From the NCBI GenBank assembly GCA_025353195.1, contig JANXRC010000112.1, forward strand, positions 1-41,262: a stretch of DNA of 41,262 nucleotides, given 5' to 3'. The position numbers were made by a program, and so were the translations under genes. This document shows, in pieces, positions 24,763 to 34,147 of this stretch. This stretch comes from Rhodocyclaceae bacterium. Its GTDB lineage: Bacteria > Pseudomonadota > Gammaproteobacteria > Burkholderiales > Rhodocyclaceae. Within the stretch, counting starts at the first letter, position 1; each line of letters begins with the position of its first letter. The notes below the pieces were generated by a model. The model ran no database searches. It was not told the origin of the DNA and was given only the letters and a program-made list of their open reading frames with translations.

Positions 24763-25347
24763 ATGATGACCCACCGTTCAGATGCGCCTTCCCGCGATGG
24801 CCAATCCGGCTTCATGCTGCTCGAGGCACTCATCGCCATCCTGATTTTCTCTCTGGGCATTCTTGCCATCGTGGCCTTGCAGGCGGTTTCAATAAAGTTG
24901 ACGGAGGATGCCAAGTATCGCAGCGATGCTGCCCTGCTGGCCGAGGAGCTGCTCGGTCAAATATGGACCAGCGATCGCACACCGGCAACCATGAATGCCG
25001 TGTTCGCCACCGGCGCCAGCGCCTGCACCGCTCAGGCCGCCGGCATCGCCGCCGCCGCCGCCGCTTGTGCCGCTTGTACTGCGGATCCCTACAGCAACGC
25101 CTGTCAAAGTTATCCGACGTATACGACGTGGTCCGGGTATCCCTCTCCCCCCGCTGCCAGCGATCCGGTAGCGGACAGGAGGACGGTGAGCCACACCCTG
25201 CTTGGCACCATCACCAATCCGCCAACCGTGGTGGTTGACACCAGCGCCGGCACGGCCACCACCGGCACGGTGACCGTCACCGTGCGCTGGCAGGGTCCCA
25301 ATGATGGCCTTCCGCATTCCCACGTCGTCACGGCGCAGATCAGATAG
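24763..25347 (+). CDS. pilV: type IV pilus modification/minor pilin PilV
   Basis: The start is at ATG 24763 (194 aa), directly after the fimT stop; a second ATG follows at once. The leader MMTHRSDAPSRDGQSG is cut before FMLLEALIAILIFSLGILAIVALQ, with Glu5 conserved. The middle part is Ala/Thr/Cys rich (GIAAAAAACAACTADPY), and the end VTVTVRWQGPNDGLPHSHVVTAQIR fits PilV. The product belongs to the minor pilin set that primes pilus assembly and carries PilY1. No good ribosome binding site is seen, which suits coupling to fimT. Confidence 0.88.
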   Translation: MMTHRSDAPSRDGQSGFMLLEALIAILIFSLGILAIVALQAVSIKLTEDAKYRSDAALLAEELLGQIWTSDRTPATMNAVFATGASACTAQAAGIAAAAAACAACTADPYSNACQSYPTYTTWSGYPSPPAASDPVADRRTVSHTLLGTITNPPTVVVDTSAGTATTGTVTVTVRWQGPNDGLPHSHVVTAQIR

Positions 25348-25350
25348 GAG

Positions 25351-26463
25351 ATGAAATTGTTTTTTGTCACCCACAAATCTGTTCAGAAGACCACGTGCCG
25401 GGGCGCCAGGGGCTTCAGCCTGGTCGAAATCATGGTCGGCATGGTGATCGGCATGCTCGGCATCATCGTCATGATGCAGTTGTTTACCCTCACGGAAGGG
25501 CGCAAGCGCACCACCACCGGCGCGGGCGATGCGCAAAGCGCAGGAGCCATTGCCCTGTATGGCGTGCAGCGCGACATTCGCCAGGCCGGATACGGCATCA
25601 CCGATGTCAAGTTGCTGGGCTGCAATATCCTCTTGCGTACCGGCGTCACACTCAACGCGATTGCGCCGGTGACGATCAACCACGCGTCGATACCGGCGGG
25701 AGACCCGAACACCGACACCCTGCTGGTGGTCTACGGCAACTCCAACAGTTCGCCGCAGGGTGAAGTCATTATCGATCAGCTCGCGGCCGCCACACCGCCC
25801 TACACCGTTACTGCGCAGGCTTCGTTTGCGATCAACGACCGGGTCATCGCCGCCCCGGCCACCCGCCTGACACCCTGCAGCCTGATGCTGGACACCGTCG
25901 CCGGAGTCGGTGCCACCATTGGGGTCGCCACGGGCAGCGCCACCATGGGACAAGGGACGCTATTCGATCTGGGGCAAGGGCCGAAGATTCTGGCCTATGC
26001 CATTCATCGCGGCAACCTGACGGTGTGCGATTACATGACCAGCAACTGCGCTGCCGCCTGTTCGGCCACCGACGGTCCTGCCGCTACCCTGGTCGGCGGA
26101 TCGTGCAACACGGCCTGGACGCCGATTGCCAGCAATATAGTCAGCCTGCGCGCCGAGTATGGACACGACGTTTCGGTACCGATGGATGCCATCGTCGACA
26201 CCTATGACCAGGCCACACCCGGGACCGCATGCGCCTGGGCCATGGCGTCCGCGCTGCGGCTGGCACTGGTGGTACGCAACAGCCAGTTTGAAAAGACGGC
26301 CGTCACCGGTGGCGCCCCGGTCTGGGCCGGCACCACCAGCGCCGTCAGCGTGCCGATCAATCTGACCATCGACCCCAATTGGCAGAATTATCGCTACAAG
26401 GTCTACCAGACCACGGTGCCGCTGCGGAATGTCTCCTGGCTGGGAGTGCAATCAGGATGCTGA
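25351..26463 (+). CDS. pilW: minor pilin PilW
   Basis: This 370-aa protein has a 21-residue leader ending ..CRGARG, cleaved before FSLVEIMVGMVIGMLGIIVMMQLF (Glu5 present), followed by the large PilW domain (GAIALYGVQRDIRQAGYG). The Cys-rich end (WLGVQSGC) is typical. AGGAG directly abuts the ATG at 25351 with no spacing; a TTG two codons on (25357) would have normal spacing and may be the real start. The stop overlaps the pilX start by 7 bp. It acts with PilV, PilX, FimT and PilE at the pilus tip. Confidence 0.9.
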   Translation: MKLFFVTHKSVQKTTCRGARGFSLVEIMVGMVIGMLGIIVMMQLFTLTEGRKRTTTGAGDAQSAGAIALYGVQRDIRQAGYGITDVKLLGCNILLRTGVTLNAIAPVTINHASIPAGDPNTDTLLVVYGNSNSSPQGEVIIDQLAAATPPYTVTAQASFAINDRVIAAPATRLTPCSLMLDTVAGVGATIGVATGSATMGQGTLFDLGQGPKILAYAIHRGNLTVCDYMTSNCAAACSATDGPAATLVGGSCNTAWTPIASNIVSLRAEYGHDVSVPMDAIVDTYDQATPGTACAWAMASALRLALVVRNSQFEKTAVTGGAPVWAGTTSAVSVPINLTIDPNWQNYRYKVYQTTVPLRNVSWLGVQSGC

Positions 26464-27104
26464 TCAAACCTGCACCGAAGCCGGCCTGTCGAATCCAACG
26501 CTCGCGGCAGCGCGGAGTGGTACTCATGATTGCCCTGATCATGCTGGTGGCCATGACACTGGGGGGACTCGCGCTGGTGCGCTCGGTGAACATGACCAAC
26601 ATCATCGCCGGCAATCTGGCGTTTCAGCAGGGGGCGACCAACTCGGGCGATACCGGCGTCGAACTCGCGGTCCATTGGCTGGAGATTAACAGCGGCGTCA
26701 CCCTCTACACCAGCGTCGCAGCGCAGGGCTACGTTGCAACCCGGCAAGACCCGGCGCCGGGACAGAGTTGGGATGCCTTCTGGCGCGCAGTGCTGGTCAA
26801 TCAGGCCGTCACGGTCAATCCCGCCAACCCCGGCGTCTATATGGCCTATACCCCGTCGGCGCCGAATGCCGCCGGCAACACGGTTTCCTTTGCCATTCAG
26901 CGCCTGTGCGCACAGGCACTGCCGCCCAGCAGTGCCGGGGCGGGATGCTCCATGCCACCGGCCACCGTCAGCACCAGCAGCAGCAGCAAGGGCGCCGGCG
27001 TGGTTGCCCTGCAGTATGGCAGCCAGGTCTATTACCGGATTACCTCGCGCATTGCGGGGCCCCGCAACACCGTCAGCTACGTCCAGGCGATCGTGGCGAT
27101 GTGA
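26457..27104 (+). CDS. pilX: minor pilin PilX
   Basis: The start is at ATG 26457 (215 aa), overlapping pilW; the track start lies in another gene's frame. The N-terminus MLIKPAPKPACRIQRSRQRG is followed by VVLMIALIMLVAMTLGGLALVRSVNMTNIIAGN, the PilX_N signature, which lacks Glu5 as is normal for PilX. The globular part ends TSRIAGPRNTVSYVQAIVAM. In this system PilX is the link between the minor pilins and PilY1, whose gene follows after 24 bp. Confidence 0.9.
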   Translation: MLIKPAPKPACRIQRSRQRGVVLMIALIMLVAMTLGGLALVRSVNMTNIIAGNLAFQQGATNSGDTGVELAVHWLEINSGVTLYTSVAAQGYVATRQDPAPGQSWDAFWRAVLVNQAVTVNPANPGVYMAYTPSAPNAAGNTVSFAIQRLCAQALPPSSAGAGCSMPPATVSTSSSSKGAGVVALQYGSQVYYRITSRIAGPRNTVSYVQAIVAM

Positions 27105-27128
27105 TGTATCGAGAAAAAGGAAATCATC

Positions 27129-30100
27129 ATGACTAGCCGACTAATCAAAAGCATCAGTCTGGCGCTGCTATTTCTGGGCGCCGCTTCCGGCACCCAGGGT
27201 GCCGCCACCAGCATCGCGTCGGCACCCCTGGTGACATCTTCCGCCTCGGCGGTACTGCCCAACCTGACATTCATACTTGACGATTCCGGCAGCATGGCCT
27301 GGAACTACCTGCCCGACTGGGCCAGCGGCGCCCCCACCGTGCTGGCCAGAAACAACCGCTACAACGGAGTGGCCTACGACCCGGCCGTAATCTATCAGCC
27401 GCCGGTTCGGTACGCTGCGGACGGCACGCTGGACACCGCCACCTATCCCGGCCAGGCTGGAACCTCTGCCGCGACAGGGGCCAACACCGGCGCCGCCATG
27501 CCCAACTGGAAAGTGGTCAAGAACGATGCGTATGGCGTGCAAACCACCAGCACCACTGACCTGACCGCTGTCGCCTACTTTTACACCTTCCTGCCGGGTG
27601 AGTTTTGCACCGATGGTCACCTGCACAACTGCACGACCGGTTCCGCGCCGACCACGACCAATCCCAAGACAGCCTACCTGCGCTGGTGCGACAGCTCGGC
27701 GCAGACCAATAATGCAACACCGTCAGCAACCACGCCCAAGGGCTGCCAGTCGGCGTGGACCTCGGGCGCTTTCAATAACGCGCGTTATCCGGGGCTATTC
27801 ACCGGGACCCCGGCGACCAGCGTATTTACCGTAGCGACGGCGGCATCAAACCCGACGGTTACCAGCATCAAGGCCAACGGCCTGGAAATCCTCTCCGCCA
27901 CAACCGCAGGTTCCACCACGATAGCCACGGTCGCCGCCAATATCGTCGCCGGGATCAATGCCTGTACCGATTTCGTCACCGGCAATTGTCAGGTGGCGGG
28001 CTATAGCGCCGCCCTAAGCTCCACTTCCACGGTAACCATCACGGCGCCGACGACCATCGGTTCGACGGCGATCAACGCCAACACCTACTCTCTGGTGATG
28101 GCATTTACCAACACACTGACGACGACGAGCCCCACCAAGAGCGGCGCGTCGCCGTTCACCATGACCGCGTTCGCCGGATACAGCCTTGCGGCCGGCCAGG
28201 TCAACGTGCCGGGGCGCAACGTGCGCACCAACATCGTGTCGACCAACAACAGCTATCCCTATCCGGGCACCACCACCAAGGCATCCACACGCTCGGACTG
28301 CGCCGGCACCACCTGCACCTACGTCGAGGAAATGACCAACTACGCCAACTGGTTCACGTACTATCAGACGCGCATGCAGATGATGAAGACTTCGGTCAGC
28401 ATCGCCTTCAGTCCGGTGGGGCCCAAATACCGCGTGGGATATTTCAGTATCGACAACAATACCGGCACCGATTTCCTCAATGTGTCGGATTTCAACATAA
28501 CGCAGAAACGGGCGTGGTATGCCAAGCTGTTTGCTGCCCAGCCGAACAACAGCACTCCGCTGCATCCGGCGCTGACCAATGCCGGACGCATGTATGCCGG
28601 CAAGTTGAATGGCAGCACCTTCAACGGCAGCGTCGTCGTCGATCCGATGCAGTATTCCTGCCAGCAGAATTTCACCATCCTGTCTACCGACGGCTACTGG
28701 AACCTCGGCAGCGGCTATCAGCTCAATGGCACGACCACGGTCGGGCAGCAGGACGGCAACGAGATCCGGCCGTTTGTCGACTCCAGCATCGTCACCGACA
28801 CGACGGTGACGCCGTGGAGCAAGGTTGACCGCAAGCAGACTGTTACCCCCGTCACCGTCACCACGCCCTATACGCGCACGGTGACCACCGTATCCGCCAT
28901 CACACAGCCGACGTCGTGCCTGGCCGACAACAAGGCGAATTCAGCCGGCACCAAGACCAGGACCTGGTGCATTACCATGACCAACACGGCCAGCTCCGAT
29001 TGCAAGACCCTCGACAGCGGAGGCACCCGCGTTTACGCATGCCGTGGCTCGACCTCGTCGGGCCTGCCGCCCGGGGGCGCAGCGTGCCAGACCGATCCGG
29101 ACAATGGCCATACCTATTGCATCTACAGTGGCAACAGCACCATCGGGGCGAGTCGCTGCCAACAGGTATATTCAGGCAATACCTTGTATGCTTGCGACAT
29201 AAACGGCTTGTCCAGCGTCAGCGTCCAGACCCAGACCGCCAACGAGACCTCCACGGGAACCACCACCTCGATCGACGACTTTACCTCGACCTACAACAGC
29301 ACGGTGGTGACCACCAACGGTGTTGCCGCGCCGCCGACCAACAGCGCCGTCACGGTGAGCAGCGCCAACGTCACCCCGGCCACATTTGCCGCGACGACGC
29401 CATCGGACGATACCGGCGTCCCGGCTGCAGGGGCGTATGTCAACAGCGGTGCCCCGGTGGTCACGAGTACCAGCACACCGCCGGCCGCCGGGGCGTCACC
29501 GGGTACGGCCGGCTCACCGGTCAACACCAATGGCACACCGGTGGTCACCACCACGATTCCCGGGACCTATGCGGCAGGAGCCGCGACCACAACCAGCGTC
29601 GGCACCGGCGGCACCGCGAATACCCTGGCCGATGTGGCCGAGTACTACTACAAGACGGATTTGCGCACCACGGCATTGAGCAATTGCACCGGCGCGATCG
29701 TGCCTCCGGCGACGGCTGGCAGCGATGTGTGCAGCAACGACGTACCTGCCACAGGCGACGATGCGGCTTCCTGGCAGCACATGACCACCTTTACCCTGGG
29801 CCTGGGGGCGTCCGGCTACATGCTGTTCTCGCCCAGCTATGCGTCGGCAACGGCCGCCGGCGATGACTTCTTTGCCATCAAGAACGGCGAGAGTGCCAAC
29901 AGCGTCGCCGGCATCTGCAGGTGGCAAGCCGATGGCACGACCTGCAACTGGCCGACTCCGGTCAGCAACACGCAGACCACCATCGACGACCTCTGGCACA
30001 CCGCCATCAATGGCCGCGGCACCTACTTCAGCGCTACCAGCCCGGCGACACTGGCTTCCGGTTTGAGCAGTGCCTTGTCAAGCGTAAGTGCCCGCATCGG

Positions 30101-33059
30101 CGCTTCGGCCGCGGCGACCACCAGCAACCCGAACGTGACCTCGGGCGACAACTTCGTCTTCAGTTCCACCTTTTCCACCCAGGTTTGGGACGGAGAGCTG
30201 GTGCGGCAGCAAATCGACCTGACCACCGGCATCGTGTCGTCGGCAGTCGACTGGCACGCCGAAGAGAGGCTCGACCTCCAGACGTATTCGGCTCGCAACA
30301 TTTACACCTTCGATTCCGGCGCCGCGAACAAGCTGAAATCATTCACCTACGCCGGTTTGACGGCGACCGAGAAGACCTACTTCAACACCCCCGCCATCCT
30401 TGGCTTGACCCAATTCTGCGCGTCCGGCGCCACCTGCCTGAGTTCCACCGACCAGAGCAGCGCCGCCGGCGCCAACCTGGTGAACTTTCTGCGCGGTCAG
30501 CGCACCAACGAGGGGATTGCCAGCGACACGAGCAAGTACTACCGCCAGCGCAATCACCTGCTTGGCGACATCGTGACGGCCGAGGCAGTCTACGTAAAGA
30601 AATCCCTGTTCCAGTACCTCGATCGCGGCTACCTGAAGACACCGGACGGCACCACCTTTACGCCCTTCGTCACCACCAACAATACGCGTCGGGGCATGGT
30701 CTATGCGGCGGCCAATGACGGCATGCTGCATGCCTTCTATGCGGCGTCGGCGCCCTGCACGACGCTGCCGAACCCGTCGGCCAACCCGCCGGTCACGGCC
30801 GTTCCCGCAGATTGCGATCCCGATGTCACGACGGGCGCCGCCGTATCAGGCGGGGACGAGGCATGGGCCTACATACCCGCGCTGGTCATGCCCAATCTCT
30901 ACAAGCTGGCAGACAAGAATTATCCCAATCAACACAGTTATTTCGTTGATGGAACGCCGGTGGTGGCTGATATCTGTACCGCCAACTGCAATGCAACACC
31001 CAAGGTGGTCAAAAGCGGCGAAACCACCAATTTCATTATCGCCTCGATCAGCTGGGCGGCCGGGGTGGCGACCGTCACCACCAACGACGCCAATGGTTTT
31101 TCGCCGGGGATAGCCGTAATTCTCAGTGACGTCGCGGCCAATGGCTACAACGGTACCTTCACGATCGTGGCCATACTGAGTCCGACCACATTCACGTTCG
31201 CGCTGGCGGCGAATCCGGGCGCCAGCCCCAACCCGGTGTGGAAGACGATTCTGGTCGGCGGCCTGAACGCCGGCGGGCGCGGCTACTACGCGCTGGACGT
31301 CACCGACCCCTTGGCGCCCAAGGCGCTGTGGGAATATACCGACAGCAACATGGGCTTCACCTTTGGCAACCCCGAAATCGCCAAGCTCAAGGATGGCACC
31401 TGGGCGGTCATGGTGACTTCGGGCTACAACAACCTGTCGCCCGGAGACGGCATCGGCCGCCTGTACGTGCTCAATGCAAATACCGGCGCCGTGATCCGCA
31501 TCATCAGTACCGGCACCGGCACGCCGGCCGCCACCGTATCGACCGCGTCCTGGTCGGCCGGCAGCGCGACGATAACCACGACAGCCGCCCATGGCTTTGC
31601 GGTCGGCAATTCGGTCACGGTCACGGGACTCACCCCCGACGCATACAACGGTACCTTCACCGTGACCGCCGTGCCAACTACGACCACATTCAAGTATGCG
31701 CTGACCGCCAATCCGTTCGTGACGATCCCCGGTCTCGTAAATTCGCGGGCAGTCAGCGCAGCCTCGTGGTCGGCAGGCACGGTAACCATGGACACCACGG
31801 CGACCCATGGCTTGAGTGTCGGCAGTGCCATCACCGTCACCGGTTTTGACAATGCCAATACGGGTTACAACGGCAGCTTCATCGTGACCGCCGTTCCCAG
31901 TGGAACGCGCTTGCAGTATGCACTGGCGTCCGATCCGGGCGGCTGGACCCCGGTAGGCTTCGAAGCGGTCAGCAGGAGCGCATCCGTTGCAACGCCCTGG
32001 GCCGCCGGTGCAGCGACCATCACCACCGACACGGCGCATGGCTTCAGCGTAGGCAGCACGGTCACCATCGCCGGCTTTTCACCCAGCGGCTACAACGGTA
32101 CGGTCACCGTGACCGCCGTGCCGACGACGACCACGTTCAGGTATGCGCTGGCCGCCGACCCGGGCGCGACCGGAGCGGTTGCCGGGGGCACCCCGAGCAA
32201 TCTTGGCCACATCCGCGCCTGGGTAGATAACGCGACGAACGACAACACGGTCCAGCGCGTATACGGCGGCGACATGTTCGGCAACGTGTGGCGCTTCGAT
32301 GTCAACGGTGACATCGGTGCGGCGGGATACGATGCCCAACGCCTGGTGACGCTTTACACCGACGCGACGGGTACCGCGACGCAGCCGATCAGCAACAGGC
32401 CCGAGCTCGGCGAGATAACGGTAGGCAGCACGAAATATCCCGTGGTCTACATCGGCACCGGCCGCTATCTGGGCACCCCGGATCTGACGGATCTGTCGCA
32501 ACAGACAATGTACGCCATCAAGGACAGCATGGGCAGCACTTCCCTGGGCAATCCTCATGACGCCGCGTCGAAATTTGTCCAGCAGGTGCAGACCAACACG
32601 CTATGTCCGACCGGCACGCCGACCCATATCTGCCGTACCGGAGAAATCGTGCGCACCACCACCAACAATGCGGTGGACTTTTCGACCAGGAACGGCTGGT
32701 ATGTCGACTTCCCGGACCCTGGCGAGCGTGACAACACCGACCCTGTGCTGCAGCTGGGAACTCTGGTATTCAATACCAACGTCCCCAACGTCAGCGCCTG
32801 TACGGCGGGCGGCTACAGCTATACGTGGTTCCTCGACTACAGGACCGGCGGCGCCGTATCCAGCTCGACGACAGGTGTCTCGGCGCGCAGACTCGGCAGC
32901 GCGCTGGCGACGCGGCCGACGGTGGTGCGCCTGCCCAACAACACGGTGGTGGCCTTGACCCGACTGTCGGACAGTTCAACCACGACATCCGACGTCGCGA
33001 TCGGCTCCGGCGCGACCAATACCAGGCGCGTTTCCTGGCGCGAGTTGATTTCCGAGTAG
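27129..33059 (+). CDS. pilY1: PilY1 pilus-tip adhesin/anti-retraction protein
   Basis: At 1976 aa it is longer than classical PilY1 (about 1160). A Sec signal peptide (SLALLFLGAASGTQGAA) leads to a VWA-like N-terminal half starting LPNLTFILDDSGSMAWNYLPD with a MIDAS-type DxSxS. This half is split by insertions (Thr/Ser-rich near 230-330 and a low-complexity NSGAPVVTSTSTPP stretch near 740-830). The C-terminal PilY propeller has WAYIPALVMPNLYKL, YFVDGTPVVADI, a Ca-site-like YGGDMFGNVWRFDVNGD and ends FLDYRTGGAV..RRVSWRELISE. Four tandem modules are inserted in the propeller (residues ~1301-1678). PilY1 caps the pilus, mediates adhesion and surface sensing. The ATG has AAGGA 8 bases upstream. 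Confidence 0.92.
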   Translation: MTSRLIKSISLALLFLGAASGTQGAATSIASAPLVTSSASAVLPNLTFILDDSGSMAWNYLPDWASGAPTVLARNNRYNGVAYDPAVIYQPPVRYAADGTLDTATYPGQAGTSAATGANTGAAMPNWKVVKNDAYGVQTTSTTDLTAVAYFYTFLPGEFCTDGHLHNCTTGSAPTTTNPKTAYLRWCDSSAQTNNATPSATTPKGCQSAWTSGAFNNARYPGLFTGTPATSVFTVATAASNPTVTSIKANGLEILSATTAGSTTIATVAANIVAGINACTDFVTGNCQVAGYSAALSSTSTVTITAPTTIGSTAINANTYSLVMAFTNTLTTTSPTKSGASPFTMTAFAGYSLAAGQVNVPGRNVRTNIVSTNNSYPYPGTTTKASTRSDCAGTTCTYVEEMTNYANWFTYYQTRMQMMKTSVSIAFSPVGPKYRVGYFSIDNNTGTDFLNVSDFNITQKRAWYAKLFAAQPNNSTPLHPALTNAGRMYAGKLNGSTFNGSVVVDPMQYSCQQNFTILSTDGYWNLGSGYQLNGTTTVGQQDGNEIRPFVDSSIVTDTTVTPWSKVDRKQTVTPVTVTTPYTRTVTTVSAITQPTSCLADNKANSAGTKTRTWCITMTNTASSDCKTLDSGGTRVYACRGSTSSGLPPGGAACQTDPDNGHTYCIYSGNSTIGASRCQQVYSGNTLYACDINGLSSVSVQTQTANETSTGTTTSIDDFTSTYNSTVVTTNGVAAPPTNSAVTVSSANVTPATFAATTPSDDTGVPAAGAYVNSGAPVVTSTSTPPAAGASPGTAGSPVNTNGTPVVTTTIPGTYAAGAATTTSVGTGGTANTLADVAEYYYKTDLRTTALSNCTGAIVPPATAGSDVCSNDVPATGDDAASWQHMTTFTLGLGASGYMLFSPSYASATAAGDDFFAIKNGESANSVAGICRWQADGTTCNWPTPVSNTQTTIDDLWHTAINGRGTYFSATSPATLASGLSSALSSVSARIGASAAATTSNPNVTSGDNFVFSSTFSTQVWDGELVRQQIDLTTGIVSSAVDWHAEERLDLQTYSARNIYTFDSGAANKLKSFTYAGLTATEKTYFNTPAILGLTQFCASGATCLSSTDQSSAAGANLVNFLRGQRTNEGIASDTSKYYRQRNHLLGDIVTAEAVYVKKSLFQYLDRGYLKTPDGTTFTPFVTTNNTRRGMVYAAANDGMLHAFYAASAPCTTLPNPSANPPVTAVPADCDPDVTTGAAVSGGDEAWAYIPALVMPNLYKLADKNYPNQHSYFVDGTPVVADICTANCNATPKVVKSGETTNFIIASISWAAGVATVTTNDANGFSPGIAVILSDVAANGYNGTFTIVAILSPTTFTFALAANPGASPNPVWKTILVGGLNAGGRGYYALDVTDPLAPKALWEYTDSNMGFTFGNPEIAKLKDGTWAVMVTSGYNNLSPGDGIGRLYVLNANTGAVIRIISTGTGTPAATVSTASWSAGSATITTTAAHGFAVGNSVTVTGLTPDAYNGTFTVTAVPTTTTFKYALTANPFVTIPGLVNSRAVSAASWSAGTVTMDTTATHGLSVGSAITVTGFDNANTGYNGSFIVTAVPSGTRLQYALASDPGGWTPVGFEAVSRSASVATPWAAGAATITTDTAHGFSVGSTVTIAGFSPSGYNGTVTVTAVPTTTTFRYALAADPGATGAVAGGTPSNLGHIRAWVDNATNDNTVQRVYGGDMFGNVWRFDVNGDIGAAGYDAQRLVTLYTDATGTATQPISNRPELGEITVGSTKYPVVYIGTGRYLGTPDLTDLSQQTMYAIKDSMGSTSLGNPHDAASKFVQQVQTNTLCPTGTPTHICRTGEIVRTTTNNAVDFSTRNGWYVDFPDPGERDNTDPVLQLGTLVFNTNVPNVSACTAGGYSYTWFLDYRTGGAVSSSTTGVSARRLGSALATRPTVVRLPNNTVVALTRLSDSSTTTSDVAIGSGATNTRRVSWRELISE
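31032..32163 (+). repeat. four ~60-aa repeat modules inside pilY1
   Basis: Modules lie at about 31032-31230, 31534-31722, 31744-31937 and 31968-32163. The shared pattern is W(S/A)AG.(A/V)T, then HG(F/L).VG..(V/I)T(V/I), YNG(T/S)...V.AV and (F/L).YAL...P. Modules 2 and 4 share most DNA bases over the YNG-to-YAL segment, so they were duplicated or homogenised recently. A PilY propeller segment separates module 1 from the other three. Confidence 0.85.
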
Positions 33060-33101
33060 GGGCAGAGACGAAGCTGCCTGGATGATGGGCACGGGTGATC
33101 T

Positions 33102-33127
33102 CGGCAGCGGCCTGCTGGCTGCTGCCG
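33102..33127 (+). terminator. hairpin after pilY1, no T-run
   Basis: CGGCAGC (33102-33108) pairs with GCTGCCG (33121-33127), 42 bp after the pilY1 stop. Without a T-run it may only protect the mRNA end. The rest of 33060-33286 is GC-rich; a TAAAAT at 33258-33263 could be a -10 for the next gene, without a clear -35. Confidence 0.35.
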
Positions 33128-33286
33128 AATGCGCCCCGGGCTGGAGATGGATCACGGTCGGGCGGGCAGGGCGAACCCGGCTGCCGGTCGAATCGCCGTC
33201 CCGCCGGCGCCGACTGTTTGCCCGCGGGACGAATCGCCGGATTCCTGACGCACCCCCTAAAATAGCAGTAGGCAGAGAAGGGTCGA

Positions 33287-34030
33287 ATGCTTGGCCCAGA
33301 TGGCCCGATGCACCTTGCCATACCAGATATGAATGGTCGAATCGACGCTCCGCCCCCTCTGCTCCTCGATGGCTCGTCCATGGAAGACCGTTGGCGCGCA
33401 ACTCCGAAGGAAAGCCGCTTCATGCTTTCGCTGGGAGTCTCCTGCGCGCTCCATGTGTTCGTTCTGTTTGCGCCGGTGTTCGGCACGGTCGCCCGATCAG
33501 CGCTGCCGTATTCTCAAAGCAGCCAGAAGACGCCATCCAGTCTTTCCGTCAGCTTGCCTCCGTCACACATCGTCACGGCCGAGGACTGGAATCTGTCGGC
33601 GGACAACCCGGTTCCGGCCGAATTATCGGTACCGGAACCGATAACGAACGGCGCGTCGACTCCATCGGGCAACCGGGCGGATGCAAGCGATCTGTTGCCC
33701 ATGCCGGGGGTCGTCTATTACCCGACCAGTTTTCTGACCGTGCGCCCACAGCCAATCGGCGAAGCCGATCTTGATCCGCCACACTTAAGGCCCATTGTTG
33801 CGTCCGGCAAGGTGAGGCTGACAGTCTGGATCAACCCGTTTGGCGAATCTTCCAAGGTTGCGGTGGAAGCCACCGATCTTCCGCAGATTTTCGTTGACGC
33901 CGCGGTCGGGGCATTCGAGCGGCTACGCTTCAAACCCGGCGAACTTCATGGTCTCAAGGTTGGCGTCGTCATGAGAGTCGAGGTCACCTACGACGACGGA
34001 AGGATGATCAAGACAGAAGTGGCGCCGTAG
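33287..34030 (+). CDS. TonB-like C-terminal domain protein
   Basis: The ATG at 33287 has AGAAGGG close upstream (247 aa); ATG 33380 is an alternative. A cytosolic N-terminus of about 45 residues precedes one transmembrane helix (FMLSLGVSCALHVFVLFAPVFG), the usual TonB topology. A short periplasmic linker, less proline-rich than in true TonB, leads to a TonB-type C-terminal domain (ASGKVRLTVWINPFGESSKVAVEATDLPQIFVDAAVGAFERLRFKPG). TonB passes proton-motive force to outer-membrane receptors with ExbB and ExbD, none of which is encoded nearby. The gene follows pilY1, so it could be an unrelated TonB-fold envelope protein. Confidence 0.7.
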   Translation: MLGPDGPMHLAIPDMNGRIDAPPPLLLDGSSMEDRWRATPKESRFMLSLGVSCALHVFVLFAPVFGTVARSALPYSQSSQKTPSSLSVSLPPSHIVTAEDWNLSADNPVPAELSVPEPITNGASTPSGNRADASDLLPMPGVVYYPTSFLTVRPQPIGEADLDPPHLRPIVASGKVRLTVWINPFGESSKVAVEATDLPQIFVDAAVGAFERLRFKPGELHGLKVGVVMRVEVTYDDGRMIKTEVAP

Positions 34031-34147
34031 CAGTATCACGGCCTTGCCAGAATCAACTCGAAGGATCCGCGGCAGAACATGAATCGCCTTTTCTCCCTGC
34101 CGGAACACCACCGCGGCACGCCAATCGGACCATGACATAATCGCGCC

